Shown here: positions 9,536 to 17,117 of the stretch, piece by piece
Position numbering within the stretch: the stretch's first letter is position 1
Layout of the letters: every line of letters begins with the position of its first letter
Assembly: GCA_030684645.1 (NCBI GenBank)
Contig: JAUXUF010000094.1
Coordinates: 1-64,000, forward strand
Source of the DNA: Bacteroidota bacterium
Lineage (GTDB): Bacteria; Bacteroidota; Bacteroidia; Bacteroidales; Prolixibacteraceae
Length of the DNA: 64,000 nucleotides
Direction of reading: 5' to 3'
Notes under the pieces: generated by a model
What the model saw: the letters and a program-made list of their open reading frames with translations, nothing else
The model's database searches: none
Told to the model about the DNA's origin: nothing
Position numbers and translations under genes: made by a program

Positions 9536-9754
9536 ATGTCAGTAGTTTTTATATTGGTATTTGTGGCCATCATCATGGCAAGTGCATTTTTAATCGCCTT
9601 TATCTGGGCGGTCAGGAATGGCCAGTATGAAGATACCTATACCCCTTCGGTCAGGATTTTATTTGACGATCTGCTGGTAAAGAAGGAAGAAAATGAGAAT
9701 GAAGGGAAAAGCCCCACCCCCAACCCTTCCCCAAAAGGGAAGGGAGTTTCGTAG
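9536..9754 (+). CDS. ccoS: cbb3 oxidase assembly protein CcoS
   Basis: CcoS is a small single-span protein needed for cofactor insertion into cbb3 oxidase. One hydrophobic segment (residues 4-26) is followed by WAVRNGQYEDTYTPSVRILFDD, the conserved tail in which the Gln/Asp-rich stretch follows the helix. The last 14 or so residues (KSPTPNPSPKGKGVS) are not part of the family: they are translated from a C-rich palindromic repeat that also occurs elsewhere in the window. The tail is probably neutral. Confidence 0.9.
   Translation: MSVVFILVFVAIIMASAFLIAFIWAVRNGQYEDTYTPSVRILFDDLLVKKEENENEGKSPTPNPSPKGKGVS
9707..9750. repeat. C-rich palindromic repeat inside the ccoS 3' end
   Basis: The sequence pattern AAGCCCCACCCCCAACCCTTCCCC then AAAA then GGGAAGGGAGTTT is a member of a repeat family seen again at about 12968, 13088, 47949 and 48110-48191. 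The core is an inverted repeat (CCCTTCCCC / GGGAAGGG). It supplies the last codons and the stop region of ccoS. Confidence 0.8.
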
Positions 9755-9881
9755 CGATTGTTTTAATTGGAATGAGAACAGTTCATTCGGCAGGAAAACA
9801 AACAAATATTGCACGGAAATAAGATATGCAACAATTGATGAAAACTGGAATTTGAGCCTTAAAAAAACTAAAAACTAAAAT

Positions 9882-12023
9882 ATGGAATTACAAAAGTTTT
9901 CTTACGACAATCGCATGACCAGAAACTTTGCGATTGCGACTATTGTTTGGGGGGTTGTGGGTTTGTTGGCAGGTTTGTTAATTGCTCTTCAGATTTTTAT
10001 TCCTGCGATGAATTTTGGGCTTGAGTTTACCACCTTTGGGCGAACCCGACCGGTTCATACCAATGCAATAATTTTTGCCTTTGTAGGAAATGCCATTTTT
10101 ACAGCGATTTATTATTCGTTGCAACGATTGCTTAAAACCCGGATTTACAGCGAATTGCTCAGTAAAATTCATTTTTGGGGCTGGCAATCGATTATTGTAG
10201 CCGCTGCCGTTACTTTATTGGCCGGATTTACTACAGGAAAAGAATATGCTGAACTGGAATGGCCGATTGACATTGCCATTACTTTAATATGGGTGGTGTT
10301 TGGCTGGAACATGTTTGGAACTATTTTGCAGCGCCGCACCAGCCACATTTATGTGTCGATCTGGTTTTACATTGCTACCTGGGTTACCGTAGCCGTTTTG
10401 CATATTTTCAATTCGCTGGCCTTGCCGGTTAGTTTCCTGAAAAGTTATACGCTTTATGCTGGGGTCCAGGATGCACTGGTACAATGGTGGTACGGTCACA
10501 ATGCGGTTGCATTCTTCCTGACGACACCTTTCCTCGGGATCATGTATTATTTTGTACCAAAAGTCTCCGGTCGTCCGGTTTATTCATACAAGCTCTCGAT
10601 TGTTCACTTCTGGTCGCTTATCTTCCTGTATATCTGGGCGGGTCCGCACCATTTACTGTACAGTTCGCTGCCCGATTGGCTTCAAGCACTGGGTACTACT
10701 TTCTCGGTAATGCTTATTGCTCCAAGCTGGGGTGGGATGATCAACGGTTTGCTGACCCTGCGCGGTGCCTGGGATAAAGTTCGCAAAGAACCGGTTTTAA
10801 AAATGTTTGTTGTGGGAATAACAGCCTACGGAATGTCCACTTTCGAAGGTCCAATGATGTCGTTCAAAACGGTAAATGCCATCAGCCATTTTACCGACTG
10901 GACCATTGGCCACGTTCACATTGGGGCATTGGGTTGGAACGGTATGTTGACCTTCGGGGTGATATACTGGCTTGTACCAAGATTGTACAACACTAAACTG
11001 TATTCGAACAAGCTGGCCAATATCCACTTCTGGATAGCTACGCTTGCCATTATATTCTATGCCATCCCTCTTTATATTGGAGGAATCACACAGGCGTTGA
11101 TGTGGAAACAATTTACTCCTGACGGGTTTTTGATGTATCCGAATTTTCTGGAAACAGTGGCCCAGCTTATCCCAATGTACACCATCAGGGCATTCGGCGG
11201 AGGTTTGTATGTTACAGGGTTCTTGATTCTGGTTTTCAACATTGTAAAAACCATTCAGGCTGGATCGTTTGTTGCTGAAGAAGAAGCCGAAGCGCCAGCC
11301 TTGCATGCCAATTCAGAAATTAAAACCCAATCGGAAACCTGGCATCGCTTTTTGGAACGCAAACCAATCCGGTTCCTGATTCTTGCAACCGTTGCCATTC
11401 TGATTGGCGGTATCGTTGAGGTTATCCCAACTTACCTGGTTAAATCAAATATCCCAACCATTTCAAGCGTAAAACCTTACACTCCACTCGAATTGCAAGG
11501 ACGCGACATTTACGTAAAAGAAGGTTGCTATAACTGCCATTCACAGATGGTCAGGCCATTCCGCTCCGAAACTGAACGCTACGGCGAATATTCCAAGGCA
11601 GGCGAATCGGTTTACGATCACCCGTTCCAGTTTGGATCGAAACGTACCGGACCAGACCTTGCCCGCGAAGGGGTAAAAACCGGTAAAATGTACAAGCCAA
11701 ATTCATGGCATTATAACCATTTCATCGACCCACAAAAGATGAACCAGGCGTCAATTATGCCCAAATATCCCTGGCTGGCTAAAAAGGAAATCGATATTCA
11801 GTCAACTCCGGCAAAAATCAGGGCCATGATCACACTGGGAGTTCCGTACCCCGCCAATTACGATCAAATTGCTATCAACGATCTGAAATCACAGGCCGAC
11901 AGTATTGCGAAAGATCTGGCTGCTGCCGGAATCCAAACTGAAAGTAATCTCGAAATCATTGCTCTGATTGCATATGTACAGCGTCTAGGCGTTGATATTT
12001 CGAATAAACCTGTAAAAAAATAA
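9882..12023 (+). CDS. ccoNO: cbb3-type cytochrome c oxidase subunits I and II (fused CcoN-CcoO)
   Basis: The 713-residue fusion carries the catalytic CcoN part (about 1-465) and the membrane-anchored monoheme cytochrome CcoO (about 480-713). Heme and copper ligands of CcoN are visible: VHTNAIIFAF, YGHNAVAFF, AGPHHLLYSSLPDWLQ, and IGHVHIGALGWNG. In CcoO the heme c site is CYNCH (about 548-552) with downstream SQMVRPFRSETERYG and a methionine ligand in NQASIMPKYPWL. Fused CcoNO is common in Bacteroidota. It reduces oxygen at low concentration and pumps protons. Confidence 0.96.
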   Translation: MELQKFSYDNRMTRNFAIATIVWGVVGLLAGLLIALQIFIPAMNFGLEFTTFGRTRPVHTNAIIFAFVGNAIFTAIYYSLQRLLKTRIYSELLSKIHFWGWQSIIVAAAVTLLAGFTTGKEYAELEWPIDIAITLIWVVFGWNMFGTILQRRTSHIYVSIWFYIATWVTVAVLHIFNSLALPVSFLKSYTLYAGVQDALVQWWYGHNAVAFFLTTPFLGIMYYFVPKVSGRPVYSYKLSIVHFWSLIFLYIWAGPHHLLYSSLPDWLQALGTTFSVMLIAPSWGGMINGLLTLRGAWDKVRKEPVLKMFVVGITAYGMSTFEGPMMSFKTVNAISHFTDWTIGHVHIGALGWNGMLTFGVIYWLVPRLYNTKLYSNKLANIHFWIATLAIIFYAIPLYIGGITQALMWKQFTPDGFLMYPNFLETVAQLIPMYTIRAFGGGLYVTGFLILVFNIVKTIQAGSFVAEEEAEAPALHANSEIKTQSETWHRFLERKPIRFLILATVAILIGGIVEVIPTYLVKSNIPTISSVKPYTPLELQGRDIYVKEGCYNCHSQMVRPFRSETERYGEYSKAGESVYDHPFQFGSKRTGPDLAREGVKTGKMYKPNSWHYNHFIDPQKMNQASIMPKYPWLAKKEIDIQSTPAKIRAMITLGVPYPANYDQIAINDLKSQADSIAKDLAAAGIQTESNLEIIALIAYVQRLGVDISNKPVKK

Positions 12024-12026
12024 GCC

Positions 12027-12227
12027 ATGCTGACAGATTCATTCCGCAATCTATATCATGTAGAAATCTATGCGCTGATAGGGTTTATCATCTTTTTTAC
12101 CTTTTTCATTTTCGTGTCTGTTCAGACATTCCGGATGGACAAGGAAGAAGAAGCCAGATTGAGCAATATACCTTTGGAAGATGGTGAAATAAAAAGTAAA
12201 GAAATTGCCGGTGGCCAGATTCAGTAG
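12027..12227 (+). CDS. ccoQ: cbb3 oxidase small subunit (CcoQ-like)
   Basis: A 66-residue protein with one membrane helix (about residues 14-36) and a charged cytoplasmic tail beginning RMDKEEEARL. Size, topology and position between ccoNO and ccoP match CcoQ/FixQ, which stabilises the assembled complex. It starts 3 bp after the ccoNO stop. Sequence identity in this family is low, so position carries much of the assignment. Confidence 0.8.
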   Translation: MLTDSFRNLYHVEIYALIGFIIFFTFFIFVSVQTFRMDKEEEARLSNIPLEDGEIKSKEIAGGQIQ

Positions 12228-12236
12228 GACAAAATG

Positions 12237-12268
12237 CTGTCAACCAGCATTCAGTTGTTGGTTGACAG
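12237..12268 (+). other. Intercistronic hairpin between ccoQ and ccoP
   Basis: CTGTCAACCAGCA pairs with TGTTGGTTGACAG (13 bp with one G-U) around a 6-nt loop. No T-run follows, so it does not look like a terminator. It may be an mRNA-stability or processing element within the operon. Confidence 0.55.
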
Positions 12269-12345
12269 AAGCCTGACCTGAAATCAAAAATTTAAAAGAA
12301 AGACTTAAAGTAATTTAAAATGAATTAATTGCAAAATCTGGAATT

Positions 12346-12969
12346 ATGCAAACAAATGAAGATCAGAAAGTAAACGAACAAAACGGGTCTCATCAGGAAG
12401 TTGATGATGCAAGTCAAATCAAATATTTTGGAGGACACGAATACGACGGCATAAAAGAGCTTGACAATCCGCTTCCGCCATGGTTGAAATATATATTTTA
12501 TATAACCATCATCCTTGCGTTTTCCTATTGGACACGACTCTTTGTTTTTCATGATGACAACATCATACAACGCAGGGAATACGCCAAAGAAATGGCTGTT
12601 GCCAATGCAAAAACAGATGTTGCGGTGAAGGAAGAAGCTTCAAGGGCCGCTGCTGCTGCACCTTTGACCAAAGAGCAAATTCTTTCGGATGGAAAAGTTA
12701 CGTTCGATAAAATCTGTTTCGTTTGTCATGGAAAATTTGGCGAAGGATTGGTGGGACCAAATTTCACTGATGATTATTGGATTAAAGGCGGAAGACCTGA
12801 AGATTTGAAAAAAGTGATCACTGAAGGTGTGCTTGATAAAGGGATGCTCTCATATAAAAGTCAACTAAACAACGCTCAAATTGATCACGTGATCGCCTAT
12901 ATTCTAAGCTTACAGGGAACCAACCCACCCAATCCAAAAGCGCCTCAGGGAGTAAAGGTTGAGAAATAA
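12346..12969 (+). CDS. ccoP: cbb3 oxidase subunit III, single-heme form
   Basis: CcoP passes electrons from the bc1 complex or a soluble cytochrome to CcoO. The N-terminal domain is visible as HEYDGIKELDNPLPPWLKYI followed by a membrane helix (about residues 47-68). One c-type heme site, CFVCH (about 124-128), lies in the cytochrome c domain, and GMLSYKSQL supplies a likely Met ligand. Canonical proteobacterial CcoP has two CxxCH sites and about 300 residues; this one has one and 207. Confidence 0.93.
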   Translation: MQTNEDQKVNEQNGSHQEVDDASQIKYFGGHEYDGIKELDNPLPPWLKYIFYITIILAFSYWTRLFVFHDDNIIQRREYAKEMAVANAKTDVAVKEEASRAAAAAPLTKEQILSDGKVTFDKICFVCHGKFGEGLVGPNFTDDYWIKGGRPEDLKKVITEGVLDKGMLSYKSQLNNAQIDHVIAYILSLQGTNPPNPKAPQGVKVEK

Positions 12970-13010
12970 AAGCACCATCCCCAACCCATCCCCTATAGGG
13001 AAGGGAGTTT
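12968..13010. repeat. C-rich palindromic repeat, copy 2
   Basis: AGCACCATCCCCAACCCATC, then a CCCTATAGGG core and AAGGGAGTTT, immediately follow the ccoP stop codon. It has the same layout as the repeat at 9707-9750. Confidence 0.75.
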
Positions 13011-13087
13011 ACACAAAGCATACTTATAAAGGATTATCTTTAAAGAAATAGTTATATGTCGATAAACAAAACTACGAATACTGGTTC

Positions 13088-13129
13088 TTTAAGCCCCCTC
13101 CTCATGAGGGGGATGAGGGGAGGCTTTTC
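13088..13129. repeat. C-rich palindromic repeat, copy 3, in the ccoG leader
   Basis: AAGCCCCCTCCTCATGAGGG continues into GGATGAGGGGAGGCTT, giving an outer AAGCC / GGCTT pair and an inner CCCTC / GAGGG pair. It ends 3 bp before the ccoG start codon, so the hairpin occupies the translation start region. Copies 2 and 3 face each other around a 77-bp spacer. Confidence 0.75.
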
Positions 13130-13131
13130 TC

Positions 13132-14550
13132 ATGCAAACCCCTGAAACCTATCAGGAATCAACCTTCAGAGACAGGCCAACCACTTTCAGTAAAGAGGGT
13201 AAACGGCTGTGGTTATTTCCCAAAATGCCTAAAGGAAAATTGTACACGATCCGGAGAATTATTGCCTTGACCTTGCTGACCTTCTTTTACGCCGCCCCCT
13301 TCCTGCGATTCAGGGGTGAACCACTGATCTTTCTGAATTTTCTGGAACGAAAATTTATCCTGTTTGGAAATACTTTTTACCCTCAGGATTTTTATTTGCT
13401 GGTTTTGGCAGTCATCGCACTCATTGTATTCATCGTGTTGTTTACCGTTGTTTATGGGAGGGTATTTTGTGGATGGGTCTGTCCTCAAACGGTTTTTCTT
13501 GAATTTTTATATCGCCCCATCGAATACCTGATTGACGGCAATTCGGAACAGCAGCAGAAACTGGCAGTTCAGGAGATGGATTTCATAAAAGCTTTGAAAC
13601 GTATCCTGAAACATGGGATATACCTGGTCATCTCATTTTTCACCATTTTAACTTTTATCTCTTACGTAACGGGGACCGTCGAACTTGGCAAAATGACCGA
13701 TGGTTGGCCCTTTAAGGAATCTGGTTTACTGATGGGTGTTCTGATTTTTACCGGCATTCATTATTTTGTATTTGCCTGGTTTCGCGAACAAGTATGCACC
13801 ATGGTTTGTCCTTATGGCCGTTTGCAAGGAGTCATGCTAGATGTCAATACTATTTTGGTGGCCTACGATTACAAACGTGGCGAACCACGTGGCAAAGGAG
13901 AACGTGGCATAAAGGGCGACTGCATCAATTGTTACAATTGCGTGGATGTTTGTCCCACCGGGATTGACATTCGCAACGGAACCCAACTCGAATGCATCAA
14001 CTGCACGGCTTGCATCGATGCCTGCAACTCGGTCATGAAAAAAGTGAGAAAACCAAGCGGACTAATTCGTTTTGCTTCCGAAAAATCTATTTCTGAAGGA
14101 AAAAAAGTCAAATTCAATGCCCGGGTTATCGCCTACTCATTGGTTCTGGTTGTTCTACTCTCGCTCATCACGTATTTATTCACCGTTCGCGGCGCAGTTG
14201 AAACCATAATCATCCGTTCGCAGGGAACCATGTACCAGGAATATGGGAATGATCATTACAGCAATTTATACAACCTGCAAACAATCAACAAAACCAATTC
14301 GGAGGTTAAACTCGAATTAAAACTTATTTCTCCGGAAGGTGAAATCATCCTTTTGGGAGATTCAATTCAGGCAAAAAAAGGAGAAGTTGCTGAACGGAAT
14401 TTGCTCATTGTCCTGAAGAAGGAAACCGTAAAAACATCGAACTGTCCACTGGAGATTGGGATTTTCGAAAACGGGAAACTAATTGATCAAATTAAATCCA
14501 CATTTATTGGGCCAAATTCGTTGGATAGAGAAGCGACTGGGCGAAAATGA
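13132..14550 (+). CDS. ccoG: cbb3 oxidase accessory iron-sulfur protein CcoG
   Basis: CcoG (FixG/RdxA) is a membrane protein that reduces cupric copper for the oxidase. Membrane helices carry CGWVCPQTVFLEFLYRPIEY (about residue 115) and CTMVCPYGR (about 222). Two ferredoxin-type [4Fe-4S] clusters follow: CINCYNCVDVCPTG (from 264) and CINCTACIDAC (from 287). A further helix and a C-terminal IgFixG domain complete the 472-residue protein, the usual length. The start codon lies directly against a palindromic repeat. Confidence 0.95.
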   Translation: MQTPETYQESTFRDRPTTFSKEGKRLWLFPKMPKGKLYTIRRIIALTLLTFFYAAPFLRFRGEPLIFLNFLERKFILFGNTFYPQDFYLLVLAVIALIVFIVLFTVVYGRVFCGWVCPQTVFLEFLYRPIEYLIDGNSEQQQKLAVQEMDFIKALKRILKHGIYLVISFFTILTFISYVTGTVELGKMTDGWPFKESGLLMGVLIFTGIHYFVFAWFREQVCTMVCPYGRLQGVMLDVNTILVAYDYKRGEPRGKGERGIKGDCINCYNCVDVCPTGIDIRNGTQLECINCTACIDACNSVMKKVRKPSGLIRFASEKSISEGKKVKFNARVIAYSLVLVVLLSLITYLFTVRGAVETIIIRSQGTMYQEYGNDHYSNLYNLQTINKTNSEVKLELKLISPEGEIILLGDSIQAKKGEVAERNLLIVLKKETVKTSNCPLEIGIFENGKLIDQIKSTFIGPNSLDREATGRK

Positions 14551-14629
14551 GAAGATGAGAAGATGAGAAAGCGTGGATCACTCTTGAAATTTGAATCCAC
14601 TTCGAAAAGTTTACCATATAAAAAAGCAT

Positions 14630-14785
14630 TATAAGAGCAACTTTTTGAAACCAGAGGTTTCACATGTTTATAGAAATCAATGAATTAAAACGATGTACGA
14701 CTCCTTATGGAGTCGAATTTGGCAACACAACCTCTTTTCTATAAACATTTGACCTCTCTGAGGTCAAAAAAATAACTTTTAAGAG
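14630..14785. repeat. Interspersed dyad element with three internal hairpins
   Basis: The gap between ccoG and ccoH holds a symmetric structure. A 13-bp inverted repeat, ATGTTTATAGAAA at 14664-14676 and its exact complement TTTCTATAAACAT at 14736-14748, flanks a central hairpin CGACTCC-TTAT-GGAGTCG (14698-14715). Outside it sit two more hairpins: GAAACC-AGA-GGTTTC (14647-14661) and GACCTC-TCT-GAGGTC (14751-14765). The outer arms (AACTTTTTGA / TCAAAAAAATAAC) are roughly complementary. No gene is encoded. It looks like a small non-autonomous mobile or REP-type element. Confidence 0.75.
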
Positions 14786-14822
14786 AGACTCAAAGTTGAA
14801 AGTTGAGATTTAACAATGGATT

Positions 14823-15275
14823 ATGAAGATAAAATTTAATTGGGGAACAGGGATTGTAATTGCATTGATCGTGATGATCAGCGGAATGATTTTTTTAGTT
14901 TCGATTGCGGTGAGGCAGGATTACGATCTGGTTGACAAAGACTATTACCAGAAATCGATCAATTACCAGCAACACATCGAGGAAGTTGGAAATACAGAAA
15001 GATTGGCAGAAAAGGTTCAGCTTGAACTTTCGGCTGATTCACTTAAACTAATATTTCCAAAACTGACTAATGTTCAGGATTATTCAGGTGAGATACATTT
15101 TTACAGCCCGGTGGAAGAAAAAAGAGACCTGATCCTGCATGTGAAACTGGATTCCGTATATTCGCAATCAATCGATTTGAAAAGTCTGAAAAGCGGAAGA
15201 TATCAGGTAAAAATTGACTGGATAGCCAATAAGGGTTCCTATTATCAGGAAGAAGAGATTGCGGTCGGAAAGTAA
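14823..15275 (+). CDS. ccoH: FixH family protein
   Basis: FixH/CcoH is a membrane-anchored protein required for stable cbb3 oxidase. The 150-residue protein has one N-terminal membrane helix (about residues 8-29), then VRQDYDLVDKDYYQKSINYQ, the conserved motif after the anchor, and a periplasmic beta-rich domain. It follows ccoG as in other cco clusters, separated by a repeat element. Confidence 0.88.
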   Translation: MKIKFNWGTGIVIALIVMISGMIFLVSIAVRQDYDLVDKDYYQKSINYQQHIEEVGNTERLAEKVQLELSADSLKLIFPKLTNVQDYSGEIHFYSPVEEKRDLILHVKLDSVYSQSIDLKSLKSGRYQVKIDWIANKGSYYQEEEIAVGK

Positions 15276-15369
15276 TTATATGATAGTTAGCAAACATAAA
15301 AATTACACACTACTAAACTTGATTGAGAAAAAATCTTTACTTTTGATGGAAGTTTGAAAAAAGATAATT

Positions 15370-15606
15370 ATGGACATGACAACTCAAATAAAAAACAACT
15401 TGATCTCCAGGATTAAAGCCTCGAAAGATTTGAATTTTCTGAAAGCAGTGCAGACTATTTTTGATTCATCTGAACAATCCTTGTTTCAATTATCTTCAGA
15501 GCAACAAGATTCCATCGAAAAAGGCAGAGATGAAATCAGGAATGGTGACTCAATTGAAAATGATCTTCTAATGGTTGAAATGAAAGAATGGCTCACAAAA
15601 AAATAA
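15370..15606 (+). CDS. Antitoxin component of a type II toxin-antitoxin pair (probable)
   Basis: A 78-residue charged protein that overlaps the next gene by 19 bp. It has no clear DNA-binding motif by eye; the C-terminal half (IEKGRDEIRNGDSIENDLLM) resembles the helical tails of small addiction-module proteins often seen next to RelE/ParE toxins in Bacteroidota. Assignment rests mainly on size, overlap and partner. The pair sits inside the oxidase gene block, on the same strand, with no link to respiration that I can see. Confidence 0.7.
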   Translation: MDMTTQIKNNLISRIKASKDLNFLKAVQTIFDSSEQSLFQLSSEQQDSIEKGRDEIRNGDSIENDLLMVEMKEWLTKK

Positions 15607-15908
15607 TTTGGTCTTCGCTTGCAAGCCATCAAATGAAAGCTGTTCTTGATTTTTATATTCAAAGAAATGGAAGTTCAGTTTACAGCTTAAAAATCTTGAA
15701 TGAAATTGAAGATTTATCAAAAGCCCTTTCAGAAAATGAATTCATTGGGAGACTTACATCAAATAAAATGACCCGCGTAATCCCAATGAAAGTTTATTTG
15801 ATCTTTTATGAAATCAATAAAAATCAGATCAAAATAGTTTCCTTTTGGGACAATCGTCAAAGTAATAACAATCTTATTTCTGTTTTATCTCAGAATCCAA
15901 TACAATAG
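15588..15908 (+). CDS. RelE/ParE-superfamily toxin
   Basis: A 106-residue basic protein with the fold order of RelE/ParE toxins: KIIWSSLASHQMKAVLDFYI at the N-terminus (beta strand and helix), a central helix pair, then MTRVIPMKVYLIFYEINKNQ and IKIVSFWDNRQSNN, the paired strands at the end. RelE members cut mRNA in the ribosome and ParE members poison gyrase; which one this is cannot be told. It overlaps its antitoxin by 19 bp. Confidence 0.8.
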   Translation: MAHKKIIWSSLASHQMKAVLDFYIQRNGSSVYSLKILNEIEDLSKALSENEFIGRLTSNKMTRVIPMKVYLIFYEINKNQIKIVSFWDNRQSNNNLISVLSQNPIQ

Positions 15909-15969
15909 TATTTCTCGTAACCTATCTCAAAAAAATCGGGAACTTACTTCGAGATTCTGAAACAAATTC

Positions 15970-16716
15970 ATGGACAACCTGAAACTTGAAACTCTTTTTA
16001 TGGACTTTATCACACCTTTAACCATCGGCCTTATCGGTAGCTTTCACTGCATCGGGATGTGCGGCCCCATTGTGGTTGCCCTTCCGCTGAAAAAGCACAA
16101 TCTGACATCAAAAATAGCCGGGGCGATTTTGTATAACTCAGGCAGGGTGCTCACTTATAGCATTTTAGGTATTTTATTCGGTTTACTTGGCCGGGGAATC
16201 CACCTGGCTGGTTTCCAGCAATTGATCTCGGTTCTGCTTGGCGCGGCAATGATTATGAGTGTTCTGTTCCCTTTCTTTTTCAGAAAAAGAATCACCATCA
16301 GCAGTTTATTCACCGGTTTCGCCTCCCGGTTAATTCTCAGACTGAAAAAGCTGTTTACTGACCGATCGTACTTTTCGTTGTTGATGATCGGATTATTAAA
16401 TGGCCTGCTTCCATGCGGATTGGTTTACGTGGCCATTGCAGGAGCAATCAACTCAGGAACTGTATTTTCAGGAGCGATTTTTATGATGTTTTTCGGGTTG
16501 GGAACGGTTCCGTTACTCATGCTTGCTACACTTGCAAGCGATGCCATCAGTCACCGAATCAGGTTGAAAATGCAAAAAGTGGTGCCTTATTTTATCTTCA
16601 TGCTGGGTGTACTATTTATTCTCCGGGGAATGTCGCTGGGAATTCCATACATAAGTCCGACCACTGAGAAACTGGCGCCAAAAGAAGTGGTTGAAAAAGG
16701 AAGTTGTTGCAAATAG
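15970..16716 (+). CDS. TauE/SafE-like (DsbD_2) membrane protein of the oxidase cluster
   Basis: A 248-residue membrane protein with about six helices. GLIGSFHCIGMCGPIVVALPL near the start and GLLNGLLPCGLVYVAIAGAI (about residues 140-160) form the internally repeated half-motif with paired Cys/Pro residues of the DsbD_2 branch, often annotated as sulfite exporter TauE/SafE. Homologues commonly sit in cco operons, where a role in copper supply or cytochrome maturation is suspected. The C-terminus ends in CCK, a possible metal-binding tail. An alternative start is M11 (16000), closer to the first helix. Confidence 0.85.
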   Translation: MDNLKLETLFMDFITPLTIGLIGSFHCIGMCGPIVVALPLKKHNLTSKIAGAILYNSGRVLTYSILGILFGLLGRGIHLAGFQQLISVLLGAAMIMSVLFPFFFRKRITISSLFTGFASRLILRLKKLFTDRSYFSLLMIGLLNGLLPCGLVYVAIAGAINSGTVFSGAIFMMFFGLGTVPLLMLATLASDAISHRIRLKMQKVVPYFIFMLGVLFILRGMSLGIPYISPTTEKLAPKEVVEKGSCCK

Positions 16717-17117
16717 CGGTTTGATTCTAAAAACAGGAAAAAAACAGAAGGCCCAAACGAAAATAATTGTAATTTGATCACATTTTTAAATTGGAAAAGG
16801 CAATGCCCGATATTTTAGTTTATTTTGTACAGTCATTCTATCGTCAGAAGTGAGCATACTGAAATGAGGCATTTCAAGCGGTTGTCAGGAATAAATCCGG
16901 AAAATGATTGAATGGTTTTATTAGAAAGAAGAAAAAAAACAGGAAAATTTGATTTTTTATAAACATTCAGTACTGTTTTGGGTTTATTAGGACAAAACAG
17001 ATCAGGAGAAAAGACAAGAATAAAAGCAATAAATAAAAGAGAGATAGTCATCTTACACGAATCAAATACAAGATGGCACATCAAAAGAGAAGAATTTATT
17101 GAAAACCAAAAATCAAG
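16717..17117. other. Intergenic region before the SCO/caa3 operon
   Basis: About 400 bp, AT-rich, with no coding likeness on either strand and no hairpin followed by a T-run. It probably contains the promoter of the caa3 operon; several TTTG and TATTTTG strings occur but none forms a clean -33/-7 pair. Confidence 0.4.

Noticed and set aside
9693-9878. Plus-strand frame between ccoS and ccoNO
   Set aside because: Its first part is the C-rich repeat in another frame and the rest lacks any motif.
10797-11306. Minus-strand frame of 169 codons in ccoNO
   Set aside because: Antisense to the catalytic subunit with heme ligands in place; no family likeness.
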